Positions 43,776-53,397 of a DNA stretch of 64,000 nucleotides are shown here, one piece after another (the stretch's first letter is position 1; each line of letters begins with the position of its first letter). A model generated the notes under the pieces. The model saw only the letters and a program-made list of their open reading frames with translations, ran no database searches and had not been told where the DNA came from. The DNA comes from Treponema sp. Lineage in GTDB: Bacteria; Spirochaetota; Spirochaetia; Treponematales; Treponemataceae. The stretch spans positions 62,001 to 126,000 of the forward strand of contig JAFSRD010000041.1 in the NCBI GenBank assembly GCA_017446265.1, in the 5' to 3' direction. The position numbers and the translations under genes were made by a program.

Positions 43776-46360
43776 TTCACCGCATTGACAAGCGGTCCGT
43801 CAACAGTGGCAGGAACTTTTGTCTGGCGCGGTTTGACAAATCGAACGCGCAACTCATCATTCACGTAGTCAACAGAGACGAGATTTGAATGCTCGTTTTT
43901 TCCTGCAAGTATTTCCATAGAAAGCGGGTCTTCTATCTCTTTTTGGATAAGACGACGCATTGGGCGCGCGCCATGTTCAGGCTCATATCCATGCTCGACA
44001 AGATACTCACGAGCTTTTTGCTTTACAGAGATAGAAATATGCTGCTCCTTGAGCCTGTCTGACAACTCGTGGAGCTGTATGTCGAGGATTTGCGCAACGT
44101 GTATTTTTGTCAACGCACGGAAAACAACTATGTCATCAATGCGATTTATCAATTCAGGATTTAATAATTTTTTAAGTTCGTTCAATGCACTTGCACGTAT
44201 TTCGTCGTAGGAAAGCATTCCGTCACCATCAGGCAAAAATCCTACATGGCTGCCAGTTGTTATCTGACGTGCGCCCGCGTTGCTCGTCATAATGATGACT
44301 GTGTTGCGGAAATTCACCGTGTGACCGAGATTGTCAGAAAGCTCGCCTTCTTCAAGCAACTGCAACAGAAGGTTAAACACATCTGGATGCGCTTTTTCAA
44401 TTTCGTCAAGGAGCACCACCGAATACGGACGGCGGCGCACTGCTTCAGTAAGCACACCGCCTTCTTCATAGCCGACATATCCGGGCGGCGCACCGACAAG
44501 GCGGCTCGCATTATGCTTCTCCATATAGTCTGACATATCTATGCGTATGAGCGTGTCTTCGCTGCCGAACAAAAATTTTGCAAGCGCTTTTGCAAGCTGC
44601 GTTTTTCCAACGCCTGTCGGTCCAAGAAAGATGAATGAACCGAGCGGATGTTTCGGCGAAGAAACGCCTGCCCTGCTTCTGCGCACTGCTCCTGCAATAA
44701 GATGCACTGCTTCATCCTGCCCTATAACGCTCTTGTGCATTTCATCTTCCATGTGCACGAGCCGTTTAGTTTCAGTTGAATCGAGCTGCTCCACAGGAAT
44801 GCCTGTCATCGCACCTATGATGCGGCATATGTCCTGCTCAGTCACATGGCGTCGTATGTTCGCGTTGCTGCTCTTCCAATATTCACTGTACAACTCAAGG
44901 CGGCGGCGAAGTTCCAGCACTTTGTCGCGCACATATGCCGCTTTTTCATAATCCTGCTCTTCAACAAGACGACGCTTGTCTTCCACAAGCTGCTCAATGT
45001 TGCGCTCAACTTCTGCAAGTTCGGCGGGCTTTGCCTCTTCTTGAATTTTTTTAGCAGCTCCCGCTTCGTCAAGAATGTCAATCGCCTTGTCAGGAAGACA
45101 ACGCTCTGGCACATATCGCCGTGAAAATTTAACAATTGCTGGAATAACGTCGCTATCGTATATAACGCCGTGAAAATCCTCGTAGCGTTTTTTTATGCCC
45201 TCAAGGATACGCGCCGTCTCATCGTCAGCAGGCTCTTCAACTTTTATCACTTGGAATCGCCTCTCAAGCGCGGAATCTTTTTCAATATATTTGCTGTACT
45301 CTTTTGTTGTCGTCGCACCGATGATTTGAATCTCTCCGCGGCTCAACGCAGGCTTGAGCATGTTTGAAGCATCCATAGTTCCTTCGGGACCGCCTGCGCC
45401 AATAATCGTATGAAGCTCATCAACAAACAGCACAATATTTTTGTTGTCTTTTATCTCTTTCATGATTCGCTTCATGCGCTCTTCAAATTCACCGCGATAT
45501 TTTGTTCCTGCAATGAGCGCCGCCAAATCAAGCGAAAGAATTCTCTTTTTAATAAGATTGCTTGGAACATTCCCTTTGACAATTTGTTGTGCAAGCCCTT
45601 CGACAATTGCAGTTTTGCCGACACCAGGCTCGCCTATGAGGATAGGATTATTTTTTGTACGGCGCGAAAGAATTTGCACAATGCGCTGCATCTCTTTTGT
45701 GCGTCCAACAACGGGATCATCTTTTCCTTCATACGCAATCTTTGTCATGTCACGGCTAAACTCTGCAAGCAGCGACTTCTCATTTTGATTGCGGCGGTTC
45801 CCTTGATTTGCAGATGCATTCTGCTGAGCGGGAACAGCGGCATCTGGCGAGCCGAAAAAATTTTGCAACGTAGACTTTACGAATGCCGGTGTTGCCTGCT
45901 CTGTTGCAGAAGACGGCATGCGCGCCTGTATGCCGGGCAAAAGTTTGCGTGCGTCTTCAATGGTAATATTTGCTTTTTCAAAAAAGCGCGCGGTAATGCT
46001 TCCTTCTTCTCTGATTGCAGCAAGCATAAGGTGCTCGGTGCCAATATATTCGTTGCGGAGCGCGCGCGCTTCAATGCCCGAAATGTCGAACATGCTTTTA
46101 AGGCGGTGGCTTGGCGGCAAATCGCTGAACGACGGCGCAACTGATTTTACGGCAATTACTTGTTCAAGCGCAAGCTGGTATGTGAGCACATTTACCCGAA
46201 GCGATTGCAGCAATGCATATCCTAATCCGTCCGCGCTTTTGAGCAGTGCAAGCAGCACATGTTCAGGCAACAACTGGTCGCTGCCGCTTTTTCTCCCTTC
46301 ATCTTGAGCAAGAGCAGCCACAAGCCGTTGAGCGCGCGGAGAGAATCCTATCCCTTTCAT
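43772..46360 (-). CDS. clpC: ATP-dependent Clp protease ATPase ClpC
   Basis: 862 residues. A Clp-N double repeat (about 3-145), AAA+ domain 1 with GEPGVGKTA, a middle domain containing a UVR motif ([31 protein letters not shown]), and AAA+ domain 2 with [13 protein letters not shown] tripeptide in the second domain is the expected ClpP contact. The glutamates that hold phosphoarginine in B. subtilis ClpC (PEHVLL and TEHLML) are present as Glu33 and Glu109. It unfolds proteins for ClpP. The start at 46360 follows GGGGG by five bases and lies 15 bases after mcsB. Confidence 0.95.
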   Translation of the reverse strand: MKGIGFSPRAQRLVAALAQDEGRKSGSDQLLPEHVLLALLKSADGLGYALLQSLRVNVLTYQLALEQVIAVKSVAPSFSDLPPSHRLKSMFDISGIEARALRNEYIGTEHLMLAAIREEGSITARFFEKANITIEDARKLLPGIQARMPSSATEQATPAFVKSTLQNFFGSPDAAVPAQQNASANQGNRRNQNEKSLLAEFSRDMTKIAYEGKDDPVVGRTKEMQRIVQILSRRTKNNPILIGEPGVGKTAIVEGLAQQIVKGNVPSNLIKKRILSLDLAALIAGTKYRGEFEERMKRIMKEIKDNKNIVLFVDELHTIIGAGGPEGTMDASNMLKPALSRGEIQIIGATTTKEYSKYIEKDSALERRFQVIKVEEPADDETARILEGIKKRYEDFHGVIYDSDVIPAIVKFSRRYVPERCLPDKAIDILDEAGAAKKIQEEAKPAELAEVERNIEQLVEDKRRLVEEQDYEKAAYVRDKVLELRRRLELYSEYWKSSNANIRRHVTEQDICRIIGAMTGIPVEQLDSTETKRLVHMEDEMHKSVIGQDEAVHLIAGAVRRSRAGVSSPKHPLGSFIFLGPTGVGKTQLAKALAKFLFGSEDTLIRIDMSDYMEKHNASRLVGAPPGYVGYEEGGVLTEAVRRRPYSVVLLDEIEKAHPDVFNLLLQLLEEGELSDNLGHTVNFRNTVIIMTSNAGARQITTGSHVGFLPDGDGMLSYDEIRASALNELKKLLNPELINRIDDIVVFRALTKIHVAQILDIQLHELSDRLKEQHISISVKQKAREYLVEHGYEPEHGARPMRRLIQKEIEDPLSMEILAGKNEHSNLVSVDYVNDELRVRFVKPRQTKVPATVDGPLVNAVN

Positions 46361-46375
46361 TATATCCCCCAAACA

Positions 46376-47461
46376 TTACGAAACAAAACGTATATTTTCA
46401 AATGATTCCTGCACAATGAGCGCGCGCAGGCGTTCAATCTTTTTTTGCATGTCGCCTCGTATATCTTCTTCAAATGTAAATTTACCATTTTTTAACAAAA
46501 ATTCTAAATGTCCGTTTTGCACACGATACAAGAGCGCGCAAAGTTCGCTGTCCGCAATGCCCTGTACAATTCCCATATCAAGCCCCCACTTTATTGCAGA
46601 AACAACAGCAACTGTTTCGCGCAACGTAAGGAACACGCTGAACTTTGCCGATGCGAACGAACGCAATATGAGATTATGTACCGCCGTTGGTTTATTTTCG
46701 GCACATTTTGACCGAAACTTGCGCTCCGTTTCAACAAGGTATCTGCCCGCGCTTTCTATAGAAGCCATTTGGTCAAACTCGCTGCCATTTATTGACGATG
46801 TCGTTGCAATATCATAATACGAGCCGAGAGATGTTCCCCAATCATCGCCTGCACCGAACACGGAAGAAACGCTCAAACCTTTTTCTCGTATTTGATTGAA
46901 TATGCTTTCTGCTTCGCCTGCAAACGAAAGCGACGGCAAATGCGCGCGTATTGCAATTTTCATGCCGCTCCCTGCATCTTGCAGTGCGGCGGTAAGATAG
47001 CCAAATTCATACGATGCAGCAAACTGGAGCGTCCGCTGCAAATTTTCATCGACTGCGCGACATTCTGCAAGCGCATGGGCACAGTTAAGACCAGGTTCAA
47101 ATGCGGCAATACGTACGTGGTCAACGCTGTTCACGCGGCACGAAACGCGTCCGTCATTTCTCATCACAATGCCTGAAGGCACGTCCGCGTCAAGTACGCC
47201 GCGCTCCGAGAGAATTTTCATGCCGAACGCGTCAAGCTTTCCAACACTCACCATGTGAAAATCGTCGGGGTTGTCAAGTTTTAAAAACGAATCAAAGATG
47301 AGCGTTTGCACGCGGTCAATCTCATCTTCCATGTCGTCTGCTGGAAAAAGAAAATTTGCCAAATTTCTCGCAAGACGGACGCGCGTAGAGACAACAACAT
47401 CGCAATCCGCTCCGCTGTAGGAAAACCACGGCTCGCCATTTACAAAAGCAACTTCATTCAT
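46376..47461 (-). CDS. mcsB: McsB homologue (arginine-kinase fold), predicted catalytically inactive
   Basis: 361 residues, the length of B. subtilis McsB, aligned end to end: STRVRLARN (25-33), GYLTAAL, IAIRAHLPSL, ESIFNQIREKGLSVSSV, YDIATTSSI. The catalytic signatures are changed: NEEDH is NSVDH (111-115), SCPTNVGTG with its active Cys is AALQDAGSG (158-166), and VRGxYGEGSE is VSSVFGAGDD (198-207). The first nucleotide-binding arginine motif remains. It may act only as an adaptor between McsA and ClpC (inference). The ATG at 47461 lies within the mcsA stop region with AAAGGTG as SD. Comparison was made from memory of the B. subtilis protein. Confidence 0.88.
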   Translation of the reverse strand: MNEVAFVNGEPWFSYSGADCDVVVSTRVRLARNLANFLFPADDMEDEIDRVQTLIFDSFLKLDNPDDFHMVSVGKLDAFGMKILSERGVLDADVPSGIVMRNDGRVSCRVNSVDHVRIAAFEPGLNCAHALAECRAVDENLQRTLQFAASYEFGYLTAALQDAGSGMKIAIRAHLPSLSFAGEAESIFNQIREKGLSVSSVFGAGDDWGTSLGSYYDIATTSSINGSEFDQMASIESAGRYLVETERKFRSKCAENKPTAVHNLILRSFASAKFSVFLTLRETVAVVSAIKWGLDMGIVQGIADSELCALLYRVQNGHLEFLLKNGKFTFEEDIRGDMQKKIERLRALIVQESFENIRFVS

Positions 47462-47993
47462 CACCTTTGTTTTCCTCTTCGCTTTGCGAACCATCGGCAA
47501 CAGATTGCTTTTCAAGCGCGCGCAGATAGTCGCGGTATATGGCAGCCTTTTCGTAATCTTCGTTTTGAACAGACAAATCGAGCTTTGCTTTTAAATCTAT
47601 GCGGTCAGTGAGCGACGAACGGAATGACGCAATGCGACGCGGAAGCGAGCCAGTGTATTGTCCTTTTATCCCATGACGCTCCATGATGTCAACCAATTCT
47701 GTTTTAAAAATTTCATAGCACTCTGGACAGCCCGCCCTGCCTGTCTTCTTGATTGCCGCAAGACTTTTTCCGCACACGGGGCACAATTTCCCCGCTTCCA
47801 CATTGTATGCCGCATCTGCTTTCTCAACAGATTCAAACAGCGAGCGGATAGTTTTTTGCACACGCTGTGGGTCAGGAGCAAGTCCATTTTTTACTGCGCA
47901 TTCCATGCAAATATTAATGCGCTTCCGAGTATTTTTTGTTGTTTGTTCAATAAAAAAAACGGCTTCACGTTTTCTGCAATAATCACACAGCAT
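47454..47993 (-). CDS. mcsA: McsA: zinc-binding UVR-domain activator protein
   Basis: 179 residues. Four CxxC pairs: CDYC (3-6), CMEC (29-32), CPVC (71-74) and CPEC (89-92), giving two zinc sites. A C-terminal UVR motif follows (LKAKLDLSVQNEDYEKAAIYRDYLRALE), matching the one in ClpC. In Firmicutes McsA activates the arginine kinase McsB. The order mcsA-mcsB-clpC is kept here but ctsR is absent, and I see no CtsR operator upstream. The ATG at 47993 (MLCDYC) lies eight bases after a -10; the in-frame start at 48011 would lie upstream of it. Confidence 0.9.
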   Translation of the reverse strand: MLCDYCRKREAVFFIEQTTKNTRKRINICMECAVKNGLAPDPQRVQKTIRSLFESVEKADAAYNVEAGKLCPVCGKSLAAIKKTGRAGCPECYEIFKTELVDIMERHGIKGQYTGSLPRRIASFRSSLTDRIDLKAKLDLSVQNEDYEKAAIYRDYLRALEKQSVADGSQSEEENKGDE

Positions 47994-48001
47994 AATGGTA
48001 A

Positions 48002-48030
48002 AGTATATCACACTTTGCGTAATGTTTCGA
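48002..48030 (-). promoter_or_regulatory. Promoter of mcsA-mcsB-clpC, near-leaderless
   Basis: Minus strand -35-like TCGAAA (48030-48025), 17-bp spacer, -10 TATACT (48007-48002), then eight bases to the mcsA ATG. It lies in the last codons of the lolC-type gene. No CtsR heptad repeat or CIRCE element is visible. Confidence 0.45.
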
Positions 48031-49339
48031 GCGGTTTTTCTCTACCCGCTTTATACGCAGGAATAACAGATACGGCAAGCGAAAGCAGAATCGTGGAAAC
48101 GACAATCACTGCCAAATCTCTGAGCGGAATGAGCACAGGAACTTCTGTCAAATAATATGCAGGGTCCATAAGGGTGATAGAAGCAAAATCTGCCGCATTG
48201 CGCCCACTTAAAAGATACAAAAATTTTGACGCGGCGTTAACTATTTTTTCAATAATTTTTATGATAAAATTAACATTTGTCGCACACAGCAAGCCAAGCG
48301 GAAGCCCAACGAGAACGCCGCCAATGCCGCACACAGTTCCCGTAACGAGAAATGACAGCGCAATGCCGTGCTGAGAGCCGCCAATGCTTTTAATGATTGC
48401 GATTTCGCGCCGCTTTTCCATGACGAGCATGACGAGCGACGATGAGATATTTACAGAAGCGACAAGGACGATAAGCAGCATGATGAACACGAGCATTACT
48501 TTTGTCGAGGAAAAATTTTCATACCGTGCGCGATTTAATTCATCCCAGCGGTATACATCTGCGTCAAATCCCGCCACATCCGCGCAATACGATTGAACGC
48601 GCATGAGCTGTGCAGAAAATGCATCTGCCGTTTCTATGCGCACAAAATAGCGCCCTGCTCCCGCCCTGATGATGTTGAAGCCTGTATCAAGCGGCACAAA
48701 AAGCCATGCAGCATCAAGCTCCTGATAACCTGAAGAAATTATTGCTGCAACTTTGAGCGATGCAGTTCTCGGTACAATAGAATCGTTTATGCTTTGCGCA
48801 GCGGCTATGATGCGGAATGAGTCGCCTGCATGAAGTCCAAGACGCTCGGCAGCATGCTGACCGACAATTGCCGTTCTGCTTCCTGCAACAAAATCATCAT
48901 ACCTTCCTTCAACTATTTTAAATAGTGATGCAAACGATGCATTGTCGGTGAACATGGCAGGAAGCACTGCACGCAGTTGAACGCCCATTCTAAATGAAGA
49001 ACTCGCTGCAAGTGCAGACAAATTCGCTTCGGGAAACGCGCTTGTAACGCCAGACACCTGTTCAAACTGTTGTGCAAACAACTCAAGACGCTGCGCACTT
49101 GTCGTATGTTCAGAAGTTCGTGAAAGCGCCGCTTCTATATGCGAACTTGAAAGCCCTATTATTCGCTCAGTCATGCCGTAAATCATTCCATTTGAAACAG
49201 TCAACACAACGACAAGCGGTACAATGCTTATGCCAATGCACAAAAATGCGCCTGCAAGACTTTTTCGCGCAATAGATGCTTTATCTGCACGCGGAAAAAT
49301 AAGGCGCTGCGCAAACAACAGTGACGAGCGTATTGTCAT
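48008..49339 (-). CDS. lolC: LolC/LolE-type lipoprotein-releasing permease
   Basis: 443 residues: one N-terminal membrane helix (about 28-52), a large periplasmic MacB/PCD-like domain, and three C-terminal helices (about 280-300, 325-350, 405-425) with the FtsX-type coupling segment MEKRREIAIIKSIGGS. It works with LolD to extract mature lipoproteins from the inner membrane. The start overlaps the lolD stop (ATGA). It is the last gene of the lol group; which permease corresponds to LolC and which to LolE is not certain. Confidence 0.85.
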   Translation of the reverse strand: MTIRSSLLFAQRLIFPRADKASIARKSLAGAFLCIGISIVPLVVVLTVSNGMIYGMTERIIGLSSSHIEAALSRTSEHTTSAQRLELFAQQFEQVSGVTSAFPEANLSALAASSSFRMGVQLRAVLPAMFTDNASFASLFKIVEGRYDDFVAGSRTAIVGQHAAERLGLHAGDSFRIIAAAQSINDSIVPRTASLKVAAIISSGYQELDAAWLFVPLDTGFNIIRAGAGRYFVRIETADAFSAQLMRVQSYCADVAGFDADVYRWDELNRARYENFSSTKVMLVFIMLLIVLVASVNISSSLVMLVMEKRREIAIIKSIGGSQHGIALSFLVTGTVCGIGGVLVGLPLGLLCATNVNFIIKIIEKIVNAASKFLYLLSGRNAADFASITLMDPAYYLTEVPVLIPLRDLAVIVVSTILLSLAVSVIPAYKAGREKPLETLRKV

Positions 49340-50022
49340 GTCGCCAACCCGCGCTGAAGCTTGCCGCCACTGATTGCATAGCGCACAGAGCCTTTTTTAG
49401 CAAGATTGCTGTCGTGAGTTACAAGCACAAGCGTCTTGTCATATTTATCGACCATAGAAAAAAGCAAGTCGCCGACAAGCGTTGCGTTTGCAGGGTCAAG
49501 ATTTCCTGTCGGCTCGTCAGCAAGGATAAGCGATGGATTGTTAATCAATGCACGTGCAACTGCGGCACGCTGACGTTCGCCTCCCGAAAGTTCAGACGGC
49601 AAATGGTTTGCACGTTCTGCAAGACCAACATCTGCAAGAAGCTGTTCTGCGCGCGCCATTGCTTCTTTTTTAGGAACGCCTGCCATGTATGCGGGGATGT
49701 ATACATTTTCAAGCGCGGTAAAATCTTTTAATAAATAATGAAACTGAAACACAAAGCCGAGAAAATGCGCGCGGTAATCTGCGTGTTCGTCTTCACTGAG
49801 CGAAGTGACGTTCCACGCTCCACACTGCACGCGCCCCGCAGTAACGTTGTCGATGCCGCCAAGTATATTGAGGAGCGTGCTTTTTCCACAGCCGCTCGTT
49901 CCTGTAATGACAACTTTGCTTCCCTCTTCAACAATGAGATTCAAATCTTTGAGAACAGTGAGCGTCGTTCCCGATGTGACATATGTTTTTTCTAGATTTT
50001 CAACGCGCACAATTTCATTCAT
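49336..50022 (-). CDS. lolD: Lipoprotein-releasing ATPase LolD
   Basis: 228 residues with Walker A TGTSGCGKST, Q-loop FVFQFHYLLKDFTALENV, signature LSGGERQRAAVARAL, Walker B LILADEPTGNLD and H-loop VTHD. The HYLL(K/P)DFTALENV stretch is the hallmark of LolD/MacB-class ATPases. The start at 50022 follows GGAGGTG; an upstream in-frame start at 50040 would bury that site in coding sequence. Permease genes flank it on both sides with overlaps. Confidence 0.93.
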   Translation of the reverse strand: MNEIVRVENLEKTYVTSGTTLTVLKDLNLIVEEGSKVVITGTSGCGKSTLLNILGGIDNVTAGRVQCGAWNVTSLSEDEHADYRAHFLGFVFQFHYLLKDFTALENVYIPAYMAGVPKKEAMARAEQLLADVGLAERANHLPSELSGGERQRAAVARALINNPSLILADEPTGNLDPANATLVGDLLFSMVDKYDKTLVLVTHDSNLAKKGSVRYAISGGKLQRGLAT

Positions 50023-51313
50023 CGTGGAGCACCTCCGCAACAGTCATTTTCAAAACAGCTTTACTCGCAGCATACGATGCAACAAGCGGCGCGCATATGC
50101 CGAGCAACGCAATCAAAAAAACTTCAGCTGGAAATATGCGCGACGGTATTGATGCATACAGCATGTACATGGGATTCTCGCGCACGAACAGCGCATTTTG
50201 TGGAGAGACGAGCGAGACGGCAAAATACTGCGCATAATACATGACGCGCGAAGCAAACGCAAACACGCTGCCTATATTCACGCTTAAAAGCAATCCGAAA
50301 AGCACGCCCCCAAACGCGCCAACGCAACCTGTCAAAAACCCGCGTAAAATAAAGATTGCCTTGATGCTGCTTCTCTTTCCACCAAGTGCAGAAAGAATTG
50401 AAATTTCGCTGCGCCGCTCAAACACAAGACGGCGCATGCCATTATAAATATTAATTGCAACAACAACAAAAATCAACAGGACAAGAATCATGAGCATATT
50501 TTTTTCTACTCGAAGCACGCCAAAAAAAGAGCGATTGTACGAGCGCCACGACTCGCTTTTGAGCAGGGGGAACGATGCGTGCAATTTATTGATGACTGGC
50601 ACGTCGAACGACTCGCGCACAAGTTTAAGCCCGTATACTTTTTTTGCGCTTTCCCCAAAATTCTTTTGTCCCGATGCAAAATTAATAAATGCATACGATG
50701 CGTTGATGTCTGCATAGCCGCAACGGAAAACGCCTGCAACACGAAACTGCCTGTCACGCGACAATAGCTCAACATCGCTGCCACCCGAAAGCGCAAGCAA
50801 TGTCACCACATCACCAGTCCGCACAGAAAGCGCTCTCGCCAAATCAGAGCCGAGCACAATCGCATCATCGTCATGCAAAGAAAAACTGCCTGCCAGCATG
50901 TGCATTTCCCGTGCAAAGCCGCTGTCAACATCGCATATGTTTTCTGGAACAGCGCGAATAAGCGCTGCCGACTGTTTGCCACGATCAGTTACCATAAAAC
51001 TCTGCGCCTCGTAAAATGGAGATGCCGCAAGTATATCGTGCTCCGCATTGCACCAGGCGGTGAATTGCATCTCTACAGTTGCATCATCTACGCCTGTCAC
51101 TTGCACATGATATGAAGAAAGTTCCATAATCGCATCTTTAAATTCCATCTGAAATCCGTTCATAACGCTCATAACAACGATAAGCGTCATAATGCCAAAA
51201 CAGATGCCAAGCGATGCAAGAAACGATGTAACGGCAGAGCGACCTTTTCTGTCTACGCGAGAAAATCTGCGAGAAACAAACAGTATCCACTGCTCTCCCA
51301 ATATATTATTCAT
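50015..51313 (-). CDS. lolE: LolE/LolC-type lipoprotein-releasing permease
   Basis: 432 residues: N-terminal membrane helix (about 27-50, SFLASLGICFGIMTLIVVMSVMNGFQ with the LolC/E-type NGF), a periplasmic domain to about 270, then three helices with the coupling segment FERRSEISILSALGGK. It is partner to LolD and the second permease. The ATG at 51313 has GGAG eight bases upstream; more upstream in-frame starts lie inside the preceding lipoprotein gene. Confidence 0.87.
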   Translation of the reverse strand: MNNILGEQWILFVSRRFSRVDRKGRSAVTSFLASLGICFGIMTLIVVMSVMNGFQMEFKDAIMELSSYHVQVTGVDDATVEMQFTAWCNAEHDILAASPFYEAQSFMVTDRGKQSAALIRAVPENICDVDSGFAREMHMLAGSFSLHDDDAIVLGSDLARALSVRTGDVVTLLALSGGSDVELLSRDRQFRVAGVFRCGYADINASYAFINFASGQKNFGESAKKVYGLKLVRESFDVPVINKLHASFPLLKSESWRSYNRSFFGVLRVEKNMLMILVLLIFVVVAINIYNGMRRLVFERRSEISILSALGGKRSSIKAIFILRGFLTGCVGAFGGVLFGLLLSVNIGSVFAFASRVMYYAQYFAVSLVSPQNALFVRENPMYMLYASIPSRIFPAEVFLIALLGICAPLVASYAASKAVLKMTVAEVLHDE

Positions 51314-52508
51314 ATGAGCTGCTCCGCATGACAGTTCCGTTAAGTGAAATCGTCTCTTGCATTTTCCGTCCATTACTATACACAGAAACAACTGCATAGC
51401 CACCTTCAAAATAAAGTGTTGTCACGTAAGAATTGTCGTCAATGTGCTCTGTTTTCATGCGCAGCACGCCGTCTTCATAATATGCATAATCAGGCGCACC
51501 TGCCCCCGCACTGCAGCTGTACACTTCTCTGCGTGTCGTCTTTCCCGTTGCGATTTGTTTTTGACCATCGCCATATTCAAAACGCGTGTACTCCTGCTCT
51601 GCAAGCTTGCCGTCGCTTGCGTACCGCCACACTGTCTGCACATCTGGAATGCGCCGCGCCTTGTTGTCAAGAAAAAATCCTTTTGCAGAAATCGCCTTGC
51701 CGTTTTCATTGTACAGCGTTTCAATGCGGTAGTCTTCTTTTTCCATAATTGACGAAAACGGGCGCGGGTCATCATCGTTGTAATAAAATATTTCCGAACT
51801 TTCCCGTGCGCTTTCACTGAGCGACGATCCTATGCGCCACAGCTCTTTTTTAACAAGACGCATATGCTCATCATAATAATTTCTCGCGGCAGCGCCATCT
51901 GAAAAGCGCACAAGCACATGCCCGTCTGCATGAGATGAAACTGCAAGACGCTCCACATCGTATGAAAAAAAACGCAACCGTCCCTGCGCATCGCGGAAAC
52001 GCCGTTCTGCAGGCGACTCTGTTTGCACAGCCGAAAGCGTTCCCGAAAGTTCTGCGCGCGCGTCAGGAACATCAGCAAGCTCTACAGGCGCCTCTATAGC
52101 TATTTCCGAAAAATCATGCGTCATGCCGTCAGATTGAAAAAAAGACGCTAGAGCCGCATCTATTGCATCAAAAGAAGAAACAACTATATCATCAGGTGAA
52201 AATGTTGCGTCTATTTTGCCCGTATACGATGGAACAACATTTTCAATTGCATATACAATCGTACCGCGCGATGTCAGTACAGGACTCATAAAAATTTTTG
52301 TGGCGCAAGCAATTGCAGGCGCACACTGCGCAGCTGTTTCGTCAGCAGTATAGCCAGTAACTTCGCAGCGCAACATCTCAAAGAAAAAATCGCTTATGCG
52401 GTTGGCACGCACTGCCGAATGATACGGCTCTTTTTTTTCTGTGCAACTTGAAAAAATACATGCGGAATAAATCACTAAAAGCAATAATTTATTAGCAATG
52501 GCGTTCAC
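51306..52508 (-). CDS. Lipoprotein of unknown function in the lol operon
   Basis: 400 residues. The signal peptide ends in a relaxed spirochaete lipobox, FSSC (Cys22; an alternative Cys at 17). The middle and C-terminal parts contain short strand repeats resembling MORN/toxin-type YD repeats (FYYNDDDPRPFSS, RIETLYNENGKAISAKGFF, YYEDGVLRMKTEHI, GGYAVVSVYSNGRKMQE). No enzymatic motif is seen. It sits between ftsY and lolE with short gaps, so it may be a client or accessory of the Lol system (inference from position only). Confidence 0.75.
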   Translation of the reverse strand: MNAIANKLLLLVIYSACIFSSCTEKKEPYHSAVRANRISDFFFEMLRCEVTGYTADETAAQCAPAIACATKIFMSPVLTSRGTIVYAIENVVPSYTGKIDATFSPDDIVVSSFDAIDAALASFFQSDGMTHDFSEIAIEAPVELADVPDARAELSGTLSAVQTESPAERRFRDAQGRLRFFSYDVERLAVSSHADGHVLVRFSDGAAARNYYDEHMRLVKKELWRIGSSLSESARESSEIFYYNDDDPRPFSSIMEKEDYRIETLYNENGKAISAKGFFLDNKARRIPDVQTVWRYASDGKLAEQEYTRFEYGDGQKQIATGKTTRREVYSCSAGAGAPDYAYYEDGVLRMKTEHIDDNSYVTTLYFEGGYAVVSVYSNGRKMQETISLNGTVMRSSSYE

Positions 52509-52512
52509 TGCG

Positions 52513-53385
52513 TTACAACCCTAAAAATCCTCGTACATACGCTTCTGCATGAAACGGCGCAATGTCTTCATAATGTTCGCCGGTGCATGCAAATGCAATC
52601 GGAAGATCAAGCTCTTTGCCAATTGAAACAGCAACGCCGCCTTTTGCAGTTGAATCATACTTCGTCAATATGAGCGCATCAAGACCAATAGCTTCATTGA
52701 ACACTTCCGCCTGACGCAATGCGTTCTGCCCCGTCGTTGCATCTATGACGAGAATCCGTTTGTAACACTCCGCGTCTGCTTTTTGGCGGCATGTCCTGTC
52801 TATCTTTTCTAGTTCGCGGACAAGGTTTTCTTTATTGTGCAGCCTGCCAGCCGTATCTGCAAGTACAAGTCCGCCGCCTTTTGCGCGAACAGCATCTGCT
52901 GCATCAAACACAACCGCCGACGGGTCCGCGCCATGCTGATGGCTTACAACGCGCACGCCAAGTTTTTGCCCGTGAAGCGCGAGCTGCTCAATTGCCGCAG
53001 CTCTGAACGTATCTGACGAGGCAAGCACGATAGGCTCGATTCCGCCATCTTTATACCATTTGGCAATTTTTGCAACGCTCGTTGTTTTGCCAACGCCGTT
53101 TACGCCGAGCAGCATCCACACATTCGTCTTTTCACGTTCAGGCACAAGCGCAACTTCCCGCACATGTTGGCAGAGCAGCTGCGCTAGTTCACGCGTAATG
53201 CCTTCTTCTCCACGCACTCCGTTTTTTTTGCAGACAGCGCGAAGATTTTCAGCAATTTCAAATGCAGTCTTTGCACCTACATCGCCTTCAATAAGCGCGT
53301 CAGTCAAATCATCATAAAACTCATCGTCGCCTGACGGTGAACTAAACAAATTTTTTATCTTTTGCGCAAATGAGATTTTTGCCAT
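52513..53385 (-). CDS. ftsY: Signal recognition particle receptor FtsY (NG domain only)
   Basis: 290 residues. The acidic A domain of E. coli FtsY is missing; the protein starts directly with the N helical bundle (KISFAQKIKNLFSS, DDLTDALIEGDVG). The G domain is complete: GVNGVGKTTSVAKIA (G1), SSDTFRAAAIEQLALHGQKLGV, LADTAGRLHNKENLVRELEK, LTKYDSTAKGG and FACTGEHYEDIAPF. It receives ribosome-nascent chain complexes at the inner membrane. GGAG precedes the ATG. The lipoprotein gene follows five bases after its stop. Confidence 0.96.
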   Translation of the reverse strand: MAKISFAQKIKNLFSSPSGDDEFYDDLTDALIEGDVGAKTAFEIAENLRAVCKKNGVRGEEGITRELAQLLCQHVREVALVPEREKTNVWMLLGVNGVGKTTSVAKIAKWYKDGGIEPIVLASSDTFRAAAIEQLALHGQKLGVRVVSHQHGADPSAVVFDAADAVRAKGGGLVLADTAGRLHNKENLVRELEKIDRTCRQKADAECYKRILVIDATTGQNALRQAEVFNEAIGLDALILTKYDSTAKGGVAVSIGKELDLPIAFACTGEHYEDIAPFHAEAYVRGFLGL

Positions 53386-53397
53386 AGTGCATCTCCG

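Noticed and set aside
47994-48060. CtsR or HrcA (CIRCE) operator upstream of mcsA
   Set aside because: I looked for the heptad direct repeat and for the 9-bp inverted repeat with 9-bp spacer and saw neither.
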